Below the pieces are notes generated by a model. The model had not been told where the DNA came from. It saw only the letters and a program-made list of their open reading frames with translations, and ran no database searches. 7,596 nucleotides of DNA from Bacteroidota bacterium (lineage in GTDB: Bacteria; Bacteroidota; Bacteroidia; Flavobacteriales; Crocinitomicaceae), in NCBI GenBank assembly GCA_029558435.1, contig JAKQEZ010000675.1:1-7596 (forward strand), read 5' to 3'. Position numbers and translations under genes: made by a program. Positions 1 to 5,927 of this stretch are shown piece after piece. Position 1 is the stretch's first letter. Every line of letters begins with the position of its first letter.

Positions 1-1077
1 TTTATTATTTTTGAACCTATTGCATTGAAAAACAAATCAGATAGTTTGTCATCAAAAATAGATGGAGGTAACACTGCTGCGCTGATGAGTGCAATAGAAA
101 CCAACCCTAATTCAATTCAAACACAAGGTTTATTGCTTTCAAAAGCACCATATTTAAGTGATCAGGTGTTGGAGAGTTACTTTCAATCTGGCGCATCAAA
201 TGCAAAAGTGAAAAACGTATTGTTAGCTAATTTTGGTTTATCTGACTATTTAAAAAACAAGTTGCAAGCCTCTTCACGCAGCAACGCACTTAAAAATGAT
301 GTATTGAATTTTATTACGTCATTCTCACCAAGAAAACAATTGTTATCCGAATTAAAACAAGTGCACATTGCTCAAAACGATATGCAACGCATTGCTATTT
401 CAAGTGTTTTACAAGACAACACAATTGCTAATACTTATGACAGCTTAGAAGCAATTTTAAAACAATGCGTAGGTTTGGATTTTCAAGAAAGCCTATTGGA
501 ATTGTATAGTTGGAAACAAGATCAAGCAAAATTTGATGAGTTATTGAGTCAGTTAAGTTCACAAATCACAGCAGAAAAAAGTCAGTATTACCAATTAATT
601 TATGCGGTAGATGGTGGCATATTGTCATCTACAGAAATTCCGCATACATTTATGCGTTCATTGGAAAATTTAGCCAATCAACAAAACGATGTATTAGTGG
701 CAGCTTCTGCACAAATGTTACTTGACGAGCTTATAAACGGAGAAATTACTCCAGTAATTTTACCATTAATTGCTACACCATCTAGCAGAAGTTCAATGAT
801 TGCAAACGAGGAGCAAAACACAACAGCGTTGATGGGACCAGCGGCTATTTTCCCCAACCCAACATCGGGCGAAGTAACTGTTTTGTTTTCAGAAATAGAA
901 GCATCAGTGGCGCAAGTGTATTTGTATGACCTATCAGGTAAAGAAATCATGCATCAAACATTTGAAAAAACCACCCAAGGCAAATTGGATTTGTCCAACT
1001 TGAAAAAGGGAAGCTACTTAATTAAAGTAAGCGTTGATGGAGCACCCATAAAAACAAACTTGTTGGTAGTAGAATAA
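1..1077 (+). CDS. T9SS type A sorting domain-containing protein, C-terminal part (5' truncated by window edge)
   Basis: The frame is open from base 1 (Phe-Ile-Ile-Phe-Glu-Pro...) to a TAA stop, so this is the last 358 residues of a longer protein. The first in-frame start-like codon, a TTG at 25, is almost certainly internal. The last ~80 residues (about 278-358) are a T9SS C-terminal sorting domain: a FPNPTSGEV motif, then beta-strand-rich sequence with YLYDLSGKEI and a LKKGSYLIKV segment, ending in a short hydrophobic/acidic tail (LLVVE). In this family the domain directs export across the outer membrane by the type IX machinery, after which it is cleaved and the cargo is released or anchored. 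The rest, about 270 residues, is rich in Leu, Gln, Asn and Ser and looks mainly helical. It holds two related segments centred on LSD at residues 52-54 and 80-82, 28 residues apart. I do not recognise an enzymatic domain. The signal peptide and N-terminal domains lie outside the window, so function is unknown beyond secretion. Confidence 0.9.
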   Translation, partial: FIIFEPIALKNKSDSLSSKIDGGNTAALMSAIETNPNSIQTQGLLLSKAPYLSDQVLESYFQSGASNAKVKNVLLANFGLSDYLKNKLQASSRSNALKNDVLNFITSFSPRKQLLSELKQVHIAQNDMQRIAISSVLQDNTIANTYDSLEAILKQCVGLDFQESLLELYSWKQDQAKFDELLSQLSSQITAEKSQYYQLIYAVDGGILSSTEIPHTFMRSLENLANQQNDVLVAASAQMLLDELINGEITPVILPLIATPSSRSSMIANEEQNTTALMGPAAIFPNPTSGEVTVLFSEIEASVAQVYLYDLSGKEIMHQTFEKTTQGKLDLSNLKKGSYLIKVSVDGAPIKTNLLVVE

Positions 1078-1098
1078 AACAACAAACACTGATAAATT

Positions 1099-1129
1099 AC
1101 GGCTTTCAGAAATGGAAGCCGTTTTTTTT
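1099..1129 (+). terminator. Intrinsic terminator of the T9SS-sorted protein gene
   Basis: A 9-bp stem is formed by ACGGCTTTC (1099-1107) and GGAAGCCGT (1114-1122), with one G-T pair and a 6-base loop. It is followed directly by a run of eight T (1122-1129). It begins 22 bp after the stop codon of the upstream plus-strand gene, which is the expected place for a rho-independent terminator. Confidence 0.85.
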
Positions 1130-1205
1130 GATGGAATGCAATTTTTTGAAAAGTTATTAGTGGTTTTTGATATGAAAATAATAATCATCTCCCTTAATCC
1201 CCTTC

Positions 1206-1219
1206 CGCTACTCGCTACT
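1206..1219. repeat. Tandem heptamer CGCTACT x2 in a C-rich intergenic patch
   Basis: Two perfect adjacent copies of CGCTACT sit inside a pyrimidine-rich patch (about 1186-1230) that is flanked by CCCCTTCC on the left and GGAGGAAG on the right, a loose inverted arrangement. The patch lies between the two terminators of a convergent gene pair, where no gene is present. Its base composition differs from the very A/T-rich sequence around it. It may be a copy of a dispersed intergenic repeat, but only this one copy is visible. Apart from this patch, 1130-1238 holds nothing I can identify. Confidence 0.5.
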
Positions 1220-1238
1220 TACTCTCAAGGAGGAAGAC

Positions 1239-1271
1239 AAAAAAAACGGCTCTCAAATGGAGAACCGTTTT
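1239..1271 (-). terminator. Intrinsic terminator of the thiolase gene
   Basis: Read on the minus strand, a stem is formed by AAAACGG (1271-1265) and CCGTTTT (1249-1243), extended after one mismatch by four more pairs around a 5-base loop. It runs into eight T (complement of 1246-1239). It starts about 22 bp beyond the thiolase stop codon. The 3' arm plus T-run, AGCCGTTTTTTTT, is identical to that of the plus-strand terminator at 1117-1129. Confidence 0.85.
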
Positions 1272-1293
1272 CTATATAAATTTGTACTACTGC

Positions 1294-2475
1294 TTATTTT
1301 AATAATTCAATAACACCGGCTGCACCTTGACCTGTTCCCACACACATGGTTACAACACCGTATTTTTTATTCTGACGACGCAACTCGTTGATTAATTGAA
1401 CTGATAATTTTGCTCCTGTACAACCCAATGGGTGGCCCAAAGCAATGGCGCCTCCGTTTACGTTTACAATGTCGGGGTTTAATCCCGTTTCACGAATAAC
1501 CGCAAGCGATTGTGAAGCAAATGCCTCGTTTAATTCCACTAAATCAATGTCATTGAGGGTTAAACCTGCTTGTTTCACAGCTCCCGGGATCGCATCCACC
1601 GGACCAATTCCCATAATACGTGGTTCCACACCAACAACTTTATAAGATACCAAACGTGCAACAGGCTCTAAGTTTAATTCTTTCACCATTTTTCCAGACA
1701 TAACTAAAACAAATGCTGCTCCGTCTGATGTTTGCGATGAATTTCCTGCTGTTACACTTCCACCCATTGCAAAAACTGGTTTTAATTTAGCCAAAGCATC
1801 CATGGTACTTGCACGTGGACCCTCGTCGGTGTCAACAATGTAGTTTTTTACTTGGCGTTTTTCGTTTTCGTCCAAAAAGATGTGTTCTACATTAATTGGA
1901 ACAATTTCATCTTTGAATTTTCCAGCTTTAATTGCAGCAATTGCTTTTTCATGCGATTTTAATGAAAATAAATCCTGTTCCTCGCGCGAAACTTTGAATT
2001 GATTAGCAACTGCTTCGGCTGTTAACCCCATACCCCAATACCACGTTGGATGCTCTTTTCCTATTTTTGGATTGGGAACAATGCGCCATCCACCCATTTC
2101 CATAATCGACATCGATTCAACACCTCCGGCAATGATGCAATCGGCAAATCCCGCTTCAATTTTTGCTTTTGCTAAGGCGATGGTTTCCAATCCGGATGAA
2201 CAATAACGATTAACCGTCATTCCCGGAACTTTGTCGGTATTCAATCCCATTAATGAAATTAAACGCCCCACATTCAATCCTTGTTCTGCCTCTGGCGTTG
2301 CGTTTCCAACAATAACATCGTCCACTCGGTTTTTGTCTAATTGAGGAACCGAATTCATCAAATGTTTAATAACCTCTGCTGCTAAATCATCAGGTCTGTA
2401 AAAACGAAAACCACCTTTAAATGCTTTTCCTACAGCTGTTCTAAATCCTGTAACTATATATGCTTCTTCTCTCAT
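1294..2475 (-). CDS. fadA: Thiolase family protein, acetyl-CoA C-acyltransferase (FadA-like)
   Basis: A 393-residue cytoplasmic thiolase of the usual family length. It would catalyse reversible thiolysis of 3-ketoacyl-CoA, releasing acetyl-CoA in the last step of fatty-acid beta-oxidation; the reverse reaction is acetoacetyl-CoA formation. All catalytic elements are present. The nucleophilic Cys92 lies in NRYCSSGLETIA. The NEAFA motif is at 316-320, His348 in GGAIALGHPLGCTGAK, and the acid/base Cys378 in MCVGTGQGAAG. The start chosen is the ATG at 2475 (MREEAYIVTGFRTAVGK), where thiolase homology begins. The open frame extends 15 codons further to a TTG at 2520, directly preceded by a stop, but that extension looks unlike the family. 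It stands alone here: no FadB-like 3-hydroxyacyl-CoA dehydrogenase or acyl-CoA dehydrogenase is adjacent. Its own terminator follows, and it is divergent from aroK. The thiolase family is certain. Whether it is degradative (FadA) or biosynthetic (AtoB) is not decided by sequence alone, so the symbol is provisional. Confidence 0.93.
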   Translation of the reverse strand: MREEAYIVTGFRTAVGKAFKGGFRFYRPDDLAAEVIKHLMNSVPQLDKNRVDDVIVGNATPEAEQGLNVGRLISLMGLNTDKVPGMTVNRYCSSGLETIALAKAKIEAGFADCIIAGGVESMSIMEMGGWRIVPNPKIGKEHPTWYWGMGLTAEAVANQFKVSREEQDLFSLKSHEKAIAAIKAGKFKDEIVPINVEHIFLDENEKRQVKNYIVDTDEGPRASTMDALAKLKPVFAMGGSVTAGNSSQTSDGAAFVLVMSGKMVKELNLEPVARLVSYKVVGVEPRIMGIGPVDAIPGAVKQAGLTLNDIDLVELNEAFASQSLAVIRETGLNPDIVNVNGGAIALGHPLGCTGAKLSVQLINELRRQNKKYGVVTMCVGTGQGAAGVIELLK

Positions 2476-2529
2476 TTTAAAAAATGTTTTTTCTAATTCA
2501 TGGTAGCTGAACCCAATCAACTATGCGAG

Positions 2530-2537
2530 TAAAGGTA
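2530..2537 (-). promoter_or_regulatory. Weak candidate -7 element for the thiolase gene
   Basis: On the minus strand this reads TACCTTTA, one mismatch from the Bacteroidota -7 consensus TAnnTTTG. It would place transcription start near 2523, giving a leader of about 48 nt before the ATG at 2475. No matching TTG -33 element is visible upstream. It is the best candidate in the 154-bp divergent region, but such a short A/T-rich match could occur by chance. Confidence 0.25.
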
Positions 2538-2595
2538 AACATTTTTCTGTAAAAATATTATGTATGCATACTTTTTTAATGTTTTTTTTATTTCG

Positions 2596-2603
2596 TACTT
2601 TTG
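2596..2603 (+). promoter_or_regulatory. Bacteroidota-type -7 promoter element for aroK
   Basis: TACTTTTG is a perfect match to the TAnnTTTG -7 consensus recognised by the primary sigma factor of Bacteroidota. It lies 26 bp upstream of the aroK ATG, which would give a short leader of about 20 nt. The -33 region (about 2570-2580) is T-rich but has no clear TTG, so the promoter is only half consensus. The ribosome-binding region is weak (TAAAGG ends only two bases before the ATG), as is usual in this phylum. Confidence 0.6.
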
Positions 2604-2629
2604 ACCAATAGGAAAGTGTAATAAAGGCA

Positions 2630-3148
2630 ATGAATGTAATTTTGGTTGGATATATGGGTTCTGGTAAAACAACTTTGGGTAAGAAATTGGCTGCAAGGTT
2701 GGGATTAACCTTTATGGACACCGATAAAATAATTGAAGAACAAGAAGCGCAATCGGTGGATGAAATTTTTGCAACCAAAGGAGAAGCCTACTTTCGGAAA
2801 TTGGAACAAGCGCTGGTGGAAGAATTAAAACAACTCGACCATGTATTAATTGCTACAGGTGGTGGAATGCCGTGTTACAATAACTTAATGGAAGAATTGA
2901 AAACAATTGGTTTTACCATTTACCTCAAACGTCCTGCAAAGGAATTGGCACACCGTGTAAAAAACTCTAAGAAAATCCGTCCTCTTTTGCGTGATAAAAA
3001 CGAGGAAGAATTACTAGCATACATGGAAGCAATGTTGCAAAAACGAGCACCCTACTACGAGCAAGCACATTTGATTGTGGATAGAGAAGTGCAGGCCATT
3101 GCAAGTTTAGAACTACAAATCAAGGCACTCACCAGAAATTGGAAATAA
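2630..3148 (+). CDS. aroK: Shikimate kinase
   Basis: A 172-residue protein, the normal length for shikimate kinase. The enzyme phosphorylates shikimate with ATP to shikimate-3-phosphate, the fifth step of the chorismate pathway to aromatic amino acids, in the cytoplasm. Visible motifs in order: Walker A GYMGSGKTT at residues 7-15; the Asp30/Asp32 pair (MDTDK), whose second Asp contacts Mg/shikimate in the family; the substrate-binding YFRKLE segment around Arg56; the glycine-rich Walker B-like ATGGGM at 75-80; the lid arginine in IRPLL (Arg117); and Arg139 in QKRAPYYE near the C-terminus. The ATG start gives an N-terminus beginning right at the first beta-strand (MNVILVGYMG), as expected for the family. 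It is apparently monocistronic, divergent from the thiolase and convergent with the FAD-enzyme operon, with only 12 bp between the two stop codons. It probably has its own promoter at 2596-2603. Assignment is secure; aroK versus aroL naming is conventional. Confidence 0.96.
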   Translation: MNVILVGYMGSGKTTLGKKLAARLGLTFMDTDKIIEEQEAQSVDEIFATKGEAYFRKLEQALVEELKQLDHVLIATGGGMPCYNNLMEELKTIGFTIYLKRPAKELAHRVKNSKKIRPLLRDKNEEELLAYMEAMLQKRAPYYEQAHLIVDREVQAIASLELQIKALTRNWK

Positions 3149-3172
3149 AAAAGAGGGAAATTACTTCCCCTC
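3147..3172 (-). terminator. Intrinsic terminator at the end of the FAD-enzyme operon, overlapping its last codons
   Basis: On the minus strand GAGGGGAA (3172-3165) pairs with TTTCCCTC (3160-3153) in an 8-bp stem with one G-T pair and a 4-base loop, followed by six T (complement of 3152-3147). The 5' arm is the last codons of the halogenase-like gene, and its TAA stop lies in the loop. The T-run overlaps the aroK stop codon. On the plus strand the same hairpin is followed only by ATTAATTT, so it would be a poor aroK terminator, though it may still help in that direction. Confidence 0.7.
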
Positions 3173-4396
3173 ATTAATTTCTATAACACGTGCAAGTGAT
3201 GTGACCACTTTATCGTGTTTTTTCACAAAAGGATTGTTTTCGTCCCAAACATAGCCTGCCAATACCGAGCAAATTTGCTTCATTATTTCTTCGTTACGTT
3301 CTTTTGCAAAGAAAATGGTGCCCAAACGTCCGTCATACCAGCCATCCACGTAGGTTCTAAATACGTTAATTCCTTTTTTCATGTAGTTGCTGTAATCGTT
3401 TTCCCAATCAACTACTTCACCATTCAATTGTTTTACAGTCATTTCGGCAGCTTTGTAACCAGAAACTACGGCAAACATCACCCCCGAACTAAATGTTGGA
3501 TCTAAAAACTCAGTTGCATTGCCACACAAAGCATAACCTTCACCATACAATTGTTTCACAGAAATGGAATAACTTAAAATGTGTTTCGGATCAAACAACA
3601 ATTCAACATTAGAAAAACGACCTTCCAATTCGGGTAATTCATTCAACAAACGTTTGAATTCTTTGGCATCGTTGGCAGCACAATCTTTGATAAAATCAAC
3701 ATCCGAAACAATGCCCACAGAGCACGAACCATCCGAAAATGGAATGGACCAAAACCAAGCTGTGTTATCTCTAAACACGTGGATGAGTATGTTTTTACCA
3801 GCATCTGTTGTGCGGTTGATATCACGGATATGTGTAAAAACAGCCCCTCGAGGCAATGCTGTGGATGGAACTTCTAAATCTTTTAAACGCGGCAAAACTC
3901 TTCCATAGCCACTTGCATCCAATAAGAACGTTGCCGTAACGGTTTGTTTGCCCATTGTTGGGTGCTCAAATTCAACGGTTTGCAAGTTGAAACTATTGGT
4001 TACAGCGGTTACAGTTGCTTCGTAAATCACATCGGCTCCACGTTTTTGCGCTTCTTGAATCAATACGTTGTCAAAATCAGCACGTTTTACTTGCCAGGTG
4101 TATTTCCAATAATCTTCGTTGACTTGGTTGTTAAACAAAAACTGACATTTGTTGTCGTTGTGGTAAAAAGAAACACCATCTTTAACTTGGTATTTTTGTG
4201 CACCAATGACCTCCAGTAAATCCAGTTGGTCTAAATAATCCATAATGTGTGGCAACAAACTCTCGCCAATTACAAATCGAGGGAAGGTCATTTTTTCAAG
4301 CACCAAAACGCTTTTTCCTTCTTGAATTAATTTATGAGCAGCAATGGAACCGGCAGGACCAGCACCAATTACAAGCACATCATAGTGTTGTTTCAT
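3161..4396 (-). CDS. Flavin-dependent halogenase-like NAD(P)/FAD-dependent oxidoreductase
   Basis: A 411-residue soluble flavoprotein of the tryptophan-halogenase/geranylgeranyl-reductase-like group. The N-terminal Rossmann FAD site is clear: VLVIGAGPAGS with GxGxxG at residues 11-16 and the ribose-binding Glu34 in VLEK, then FPRFVIGESLLP (39-49). AWFWSIP at 213-219 matches the WxWxIP signature of FADH2-dependent halogenases, a motif absent from ordinary flavin monooxygenases. Lys72 in QVKDGVSF is placed like the catalytic lysine that carries HOCl in that family (inference by position). The second FAD motif is GNATEFLDPTFSSGV (292-306). It is the last gene of the minus-strand operon, 7 bp after the preceding oxidoreductase, and ends in a terminator. 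Next to that polyene-type oxidoreductase and an exporter/acyltransferase/methyltransferase fusion, it may chlorinate or otherwise modify an aryl-polyene pigment. Many Bacteroidota relatives are annotated only as oxidoreductases, so halogenation is a hypothesis; the fold and FAD use are secure. Confidence 0.9.
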   Translation of the reverse strand: MKQHYDVLVIGAGPAGSIAAHKLIQEGKSVLVLEKMTFPRFVIGESLLPHIMDYLDQLDLLEVIGAQKYQVKDGVSFYHNDNKCQFLFNNQVNEDYWKYTWQVKRADFDNVLIQEAQKRGADVIYEATVTAVTNSFNLQTVEFEHPTMGKQTVTATFLLDASGYGRVLPRLKDLEVPSTALPRGAVFTHIRDINRTTDAGKNILIHVFRDNTAWFWSIPFSDGSCSVGIVSDVDFIKDCAANDAKEFKRLLNELPELEGRFSNVELLFDPKHILSYSISVKQLYGEGYALCGNATEFLDPTFSSGVMFAVVSGYKAAEMTVKQLNGEVVDWENDYSNYMKKGINVFRTYVDGWYDGRLGTIFFAKERNEEIMKQICSVLAGYVWDENNPFVKKHDKVVTSLARVIEINEGK

Positions 4397-4403
4397 GTTC
4401 GTT

Positions 4404-5927
4404 TTATTCTTTAATGGAGTTAATTATCTTATTTGCATCAACAAAGTTAAAAGAAGTTACGAATGCGCCAATAGTTGCTCCTAAAATTCCGTGAAAAACA
4501 ATGTTTTGTCCTGTTAAATAGAGGTTAGAAATTTTTGTTTTAGGGTTTATGATGGTTTTAATTGGATTGTTAAAATCTTTTTCAATGCCATACATTTCGC
4601 CTTCCAAATTGCCCAAATAATCTCTAAATGTGAGGGGCGTGCTGCAGTGTACTTCTTCTATCGCATTTTCAAGTTGCGGAAAGCGTTCAATTAAACGTTG
4701 AACAACTTTTTGAGCCAATTCATTTTTAAATTGTTGGTAGGACGCATCTCTTTCTGCTGGAGCAACAATTGAATTATGGGTTTGTTTCCATTGTTCAAAT
4801 TCTTGCCAATGAATGTAGGTCATGCTGGTAAATGTATCGGCAAATGTTGCACTTTTTGATGATGGAGGAGTGCAACTAAATAACAATTGTGGCCATTGAT
4901 TTTTATCGTATTCCACAGTTTCCCATGCATCTGGTGTGAAAAAATCGTAGTAATTGCTGTTGTGATACGGAAAAACACCTTCTTTCAATGAAATGTTTAC
5001 CACAAAAGAAGCAATGGAGTTTTTAAGCGATGCAATGCGCTGAACCGTTGCAGGCATTAAATGCTGTTTTCCAACTAAATCCATCGTAACAACGGGATGC
5101 AGATTGGAAATAAACGTTGTGGCTTGATAACTGGATCCGTCTTGACAAACAACCTGTGTTATCTTTTTTTCAGCATTGACAATGGTTTTTACCACTTCTT
5201 TTCGTTTCAACAACTCACCGTTGTAGTGACGAATTTTTTTAACCAACGCTTTTGTTAGCTGACTTCCACCATTTTCTATGCGGTAACTTCCTTTGATGTA
5301 ACTGTTTAATATCAACGCAACAACGTGCAAAGGAGTTCGGTTTTTATCAAAGGCATAAAGTAAACCATTACCCAAAAATGCAGCCTTTAACTCTTGACTT
5401 TTAGTAATGCCATCTATAAAATCCGAAGCACTGATAGCTAAAATGTCGGGATGCGTGTGATAGGTTTTTGGTGCCGATGTAGCAATGTTATACAACGGAA
5501 AATACGTGCAAATTTCTTGAATTTTTTCTGTAAACGCATGGATAGCAGCTGTTTCTTGCGGAAAAATGTCGCTCAATATTTGAATGTATTTTTCATATCC
5601 TTGTCCCAGCGGAATGGTTTTTCCATTGGCCAATCGAATGTAATCAAAAGCATCGTCCAATCGCTTTAATTGCAATTCATCTAAAATTTCAAGGTATGAA
5701 AAAAGTTGGTAGAGGTTTTCGCCTTTATCCAAACCTCCCAAATAGTGCACACCGGTGTCAAAAATGCGTTTGTTGCGACTAAAAGTTTGCAAAGCACCGC
5801 CCAATTGTTGGTTTTTTTCGAGCACGCAAACAGAAAATCCGTTTTTGGCAAGAATGAGTGCTGTAACCAATCCGCCAATTCCACTGCCAATGATGACAAA
5901 ATCGTATGTTTTTGAACTATTTTTCAT
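4404..5927 (-). CDS. CrtI/retinol-saturase-like NAD(P)/FAD-dependent oxidoreductase
   Basis: A 507-residue flavoprotein of the phytoene desaturase/all-trans-retinol 13,14-reductase family, which desaturates, saturates or isomerises conjugated polyenes. It begins with a dinucleotide-binding fold: DFVIIGSGIGGL with GxGxxG at residues 14-19, Glu37 in VLEKN, then QLGGALQTF. FDTGVHYLGG (56-65) is typical of the family. The C-terminus carries the second FAD-contact motif LYLTGQNIVFHGILGA (469-484). No signal peptide is apparent; the enzyme is probably peripheral on the inner membrane face. Its ATG lies inside the end of the upstream gene (11-bp overlap), so translation is probably coupled. The purine-rich GAGAAAAG just upstream of the ATG may serve as ribosome-binding site. 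No phytoene synthase or other carotenoid gene is in the window. With the neighbours, this suggests an aryl-polyene/flexirubin substrate rather than a carotenoid, but the substrate cannot be read from the sequence. Confidence 0.92.
   Translation of the reverse strand: MKNSSKTYDFVIIGSGIGGLVTALILAKNGFSVCVLEKNQQLGGALQTFSRNKRIFDTGVHYLGGLDKGENLYQLFSYLEILDELQLKRLDDAFDYIRLANGKTIPLGQGYEKYIQILSDIFPQETAAIHAFTEKIQEICTYFPLYNIATSAPKTYHTHPDILAISASDFIDGITKSQELKAAFLGNGLLYAFDKNRTPLHVVALILNSYIKGSYRIENGGSQLTKALVKKIRHYNGELLKRKEVVKTIVNAEKKITQVVCQDGSSYQATTFISNLHPVVTMDLVGKQHLMPATVQRIASLKNSIASFVVNISLKEGVFPYHNSNYYDFFTPDAWETVEYDKNQWPQLLFSCTPPSSKSATFADTFTSMTYIHWQEFEQWKQTHNSIVAPAERDASYQQFKNELAQKVVQRLIERFPQLENAIEEVHCSTPLTFRDYLGNLEGEMYGIEKDFNNPIKTIINPKTKISNLYLTGQNIVFHGILGATIGAFVTSFNFVDANKIINSIKE

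Noticed and set aside
25..27. TTG at 25 as the start of the first gene
   Set aside because: The frame continues open to base 1, the product would lack a signal peptide although it has a T9SS sorting domain, and there is no room for a promoter. The gene is cut by the window edge.
2476..2520. 15-codon N-terminal extension of the thiolase from a TTG start
   Set aside because: Thiolase homology begins at the ATG at 2475; the extension is unlike the family and follows an in-frame stop directly.
2562..2571. Perfect 10-bp palindrome GTATGCATAC in the thiolase/aroK divergent region, a possible operator
   Set aside because: Palindromes of this length are expected several times by chance in a window of this size. 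It does not extend beyond 10 bp, and no second copy or known regulator motif is visible.
2521..2778. Minus-strand open frame of 85 codons overlapping the start of aroK
   Set aside because: It lies antisense to the Walker A region of aroK and across the promoter, shows no recognisable protein features, and is explained as a shadow of the real gene.
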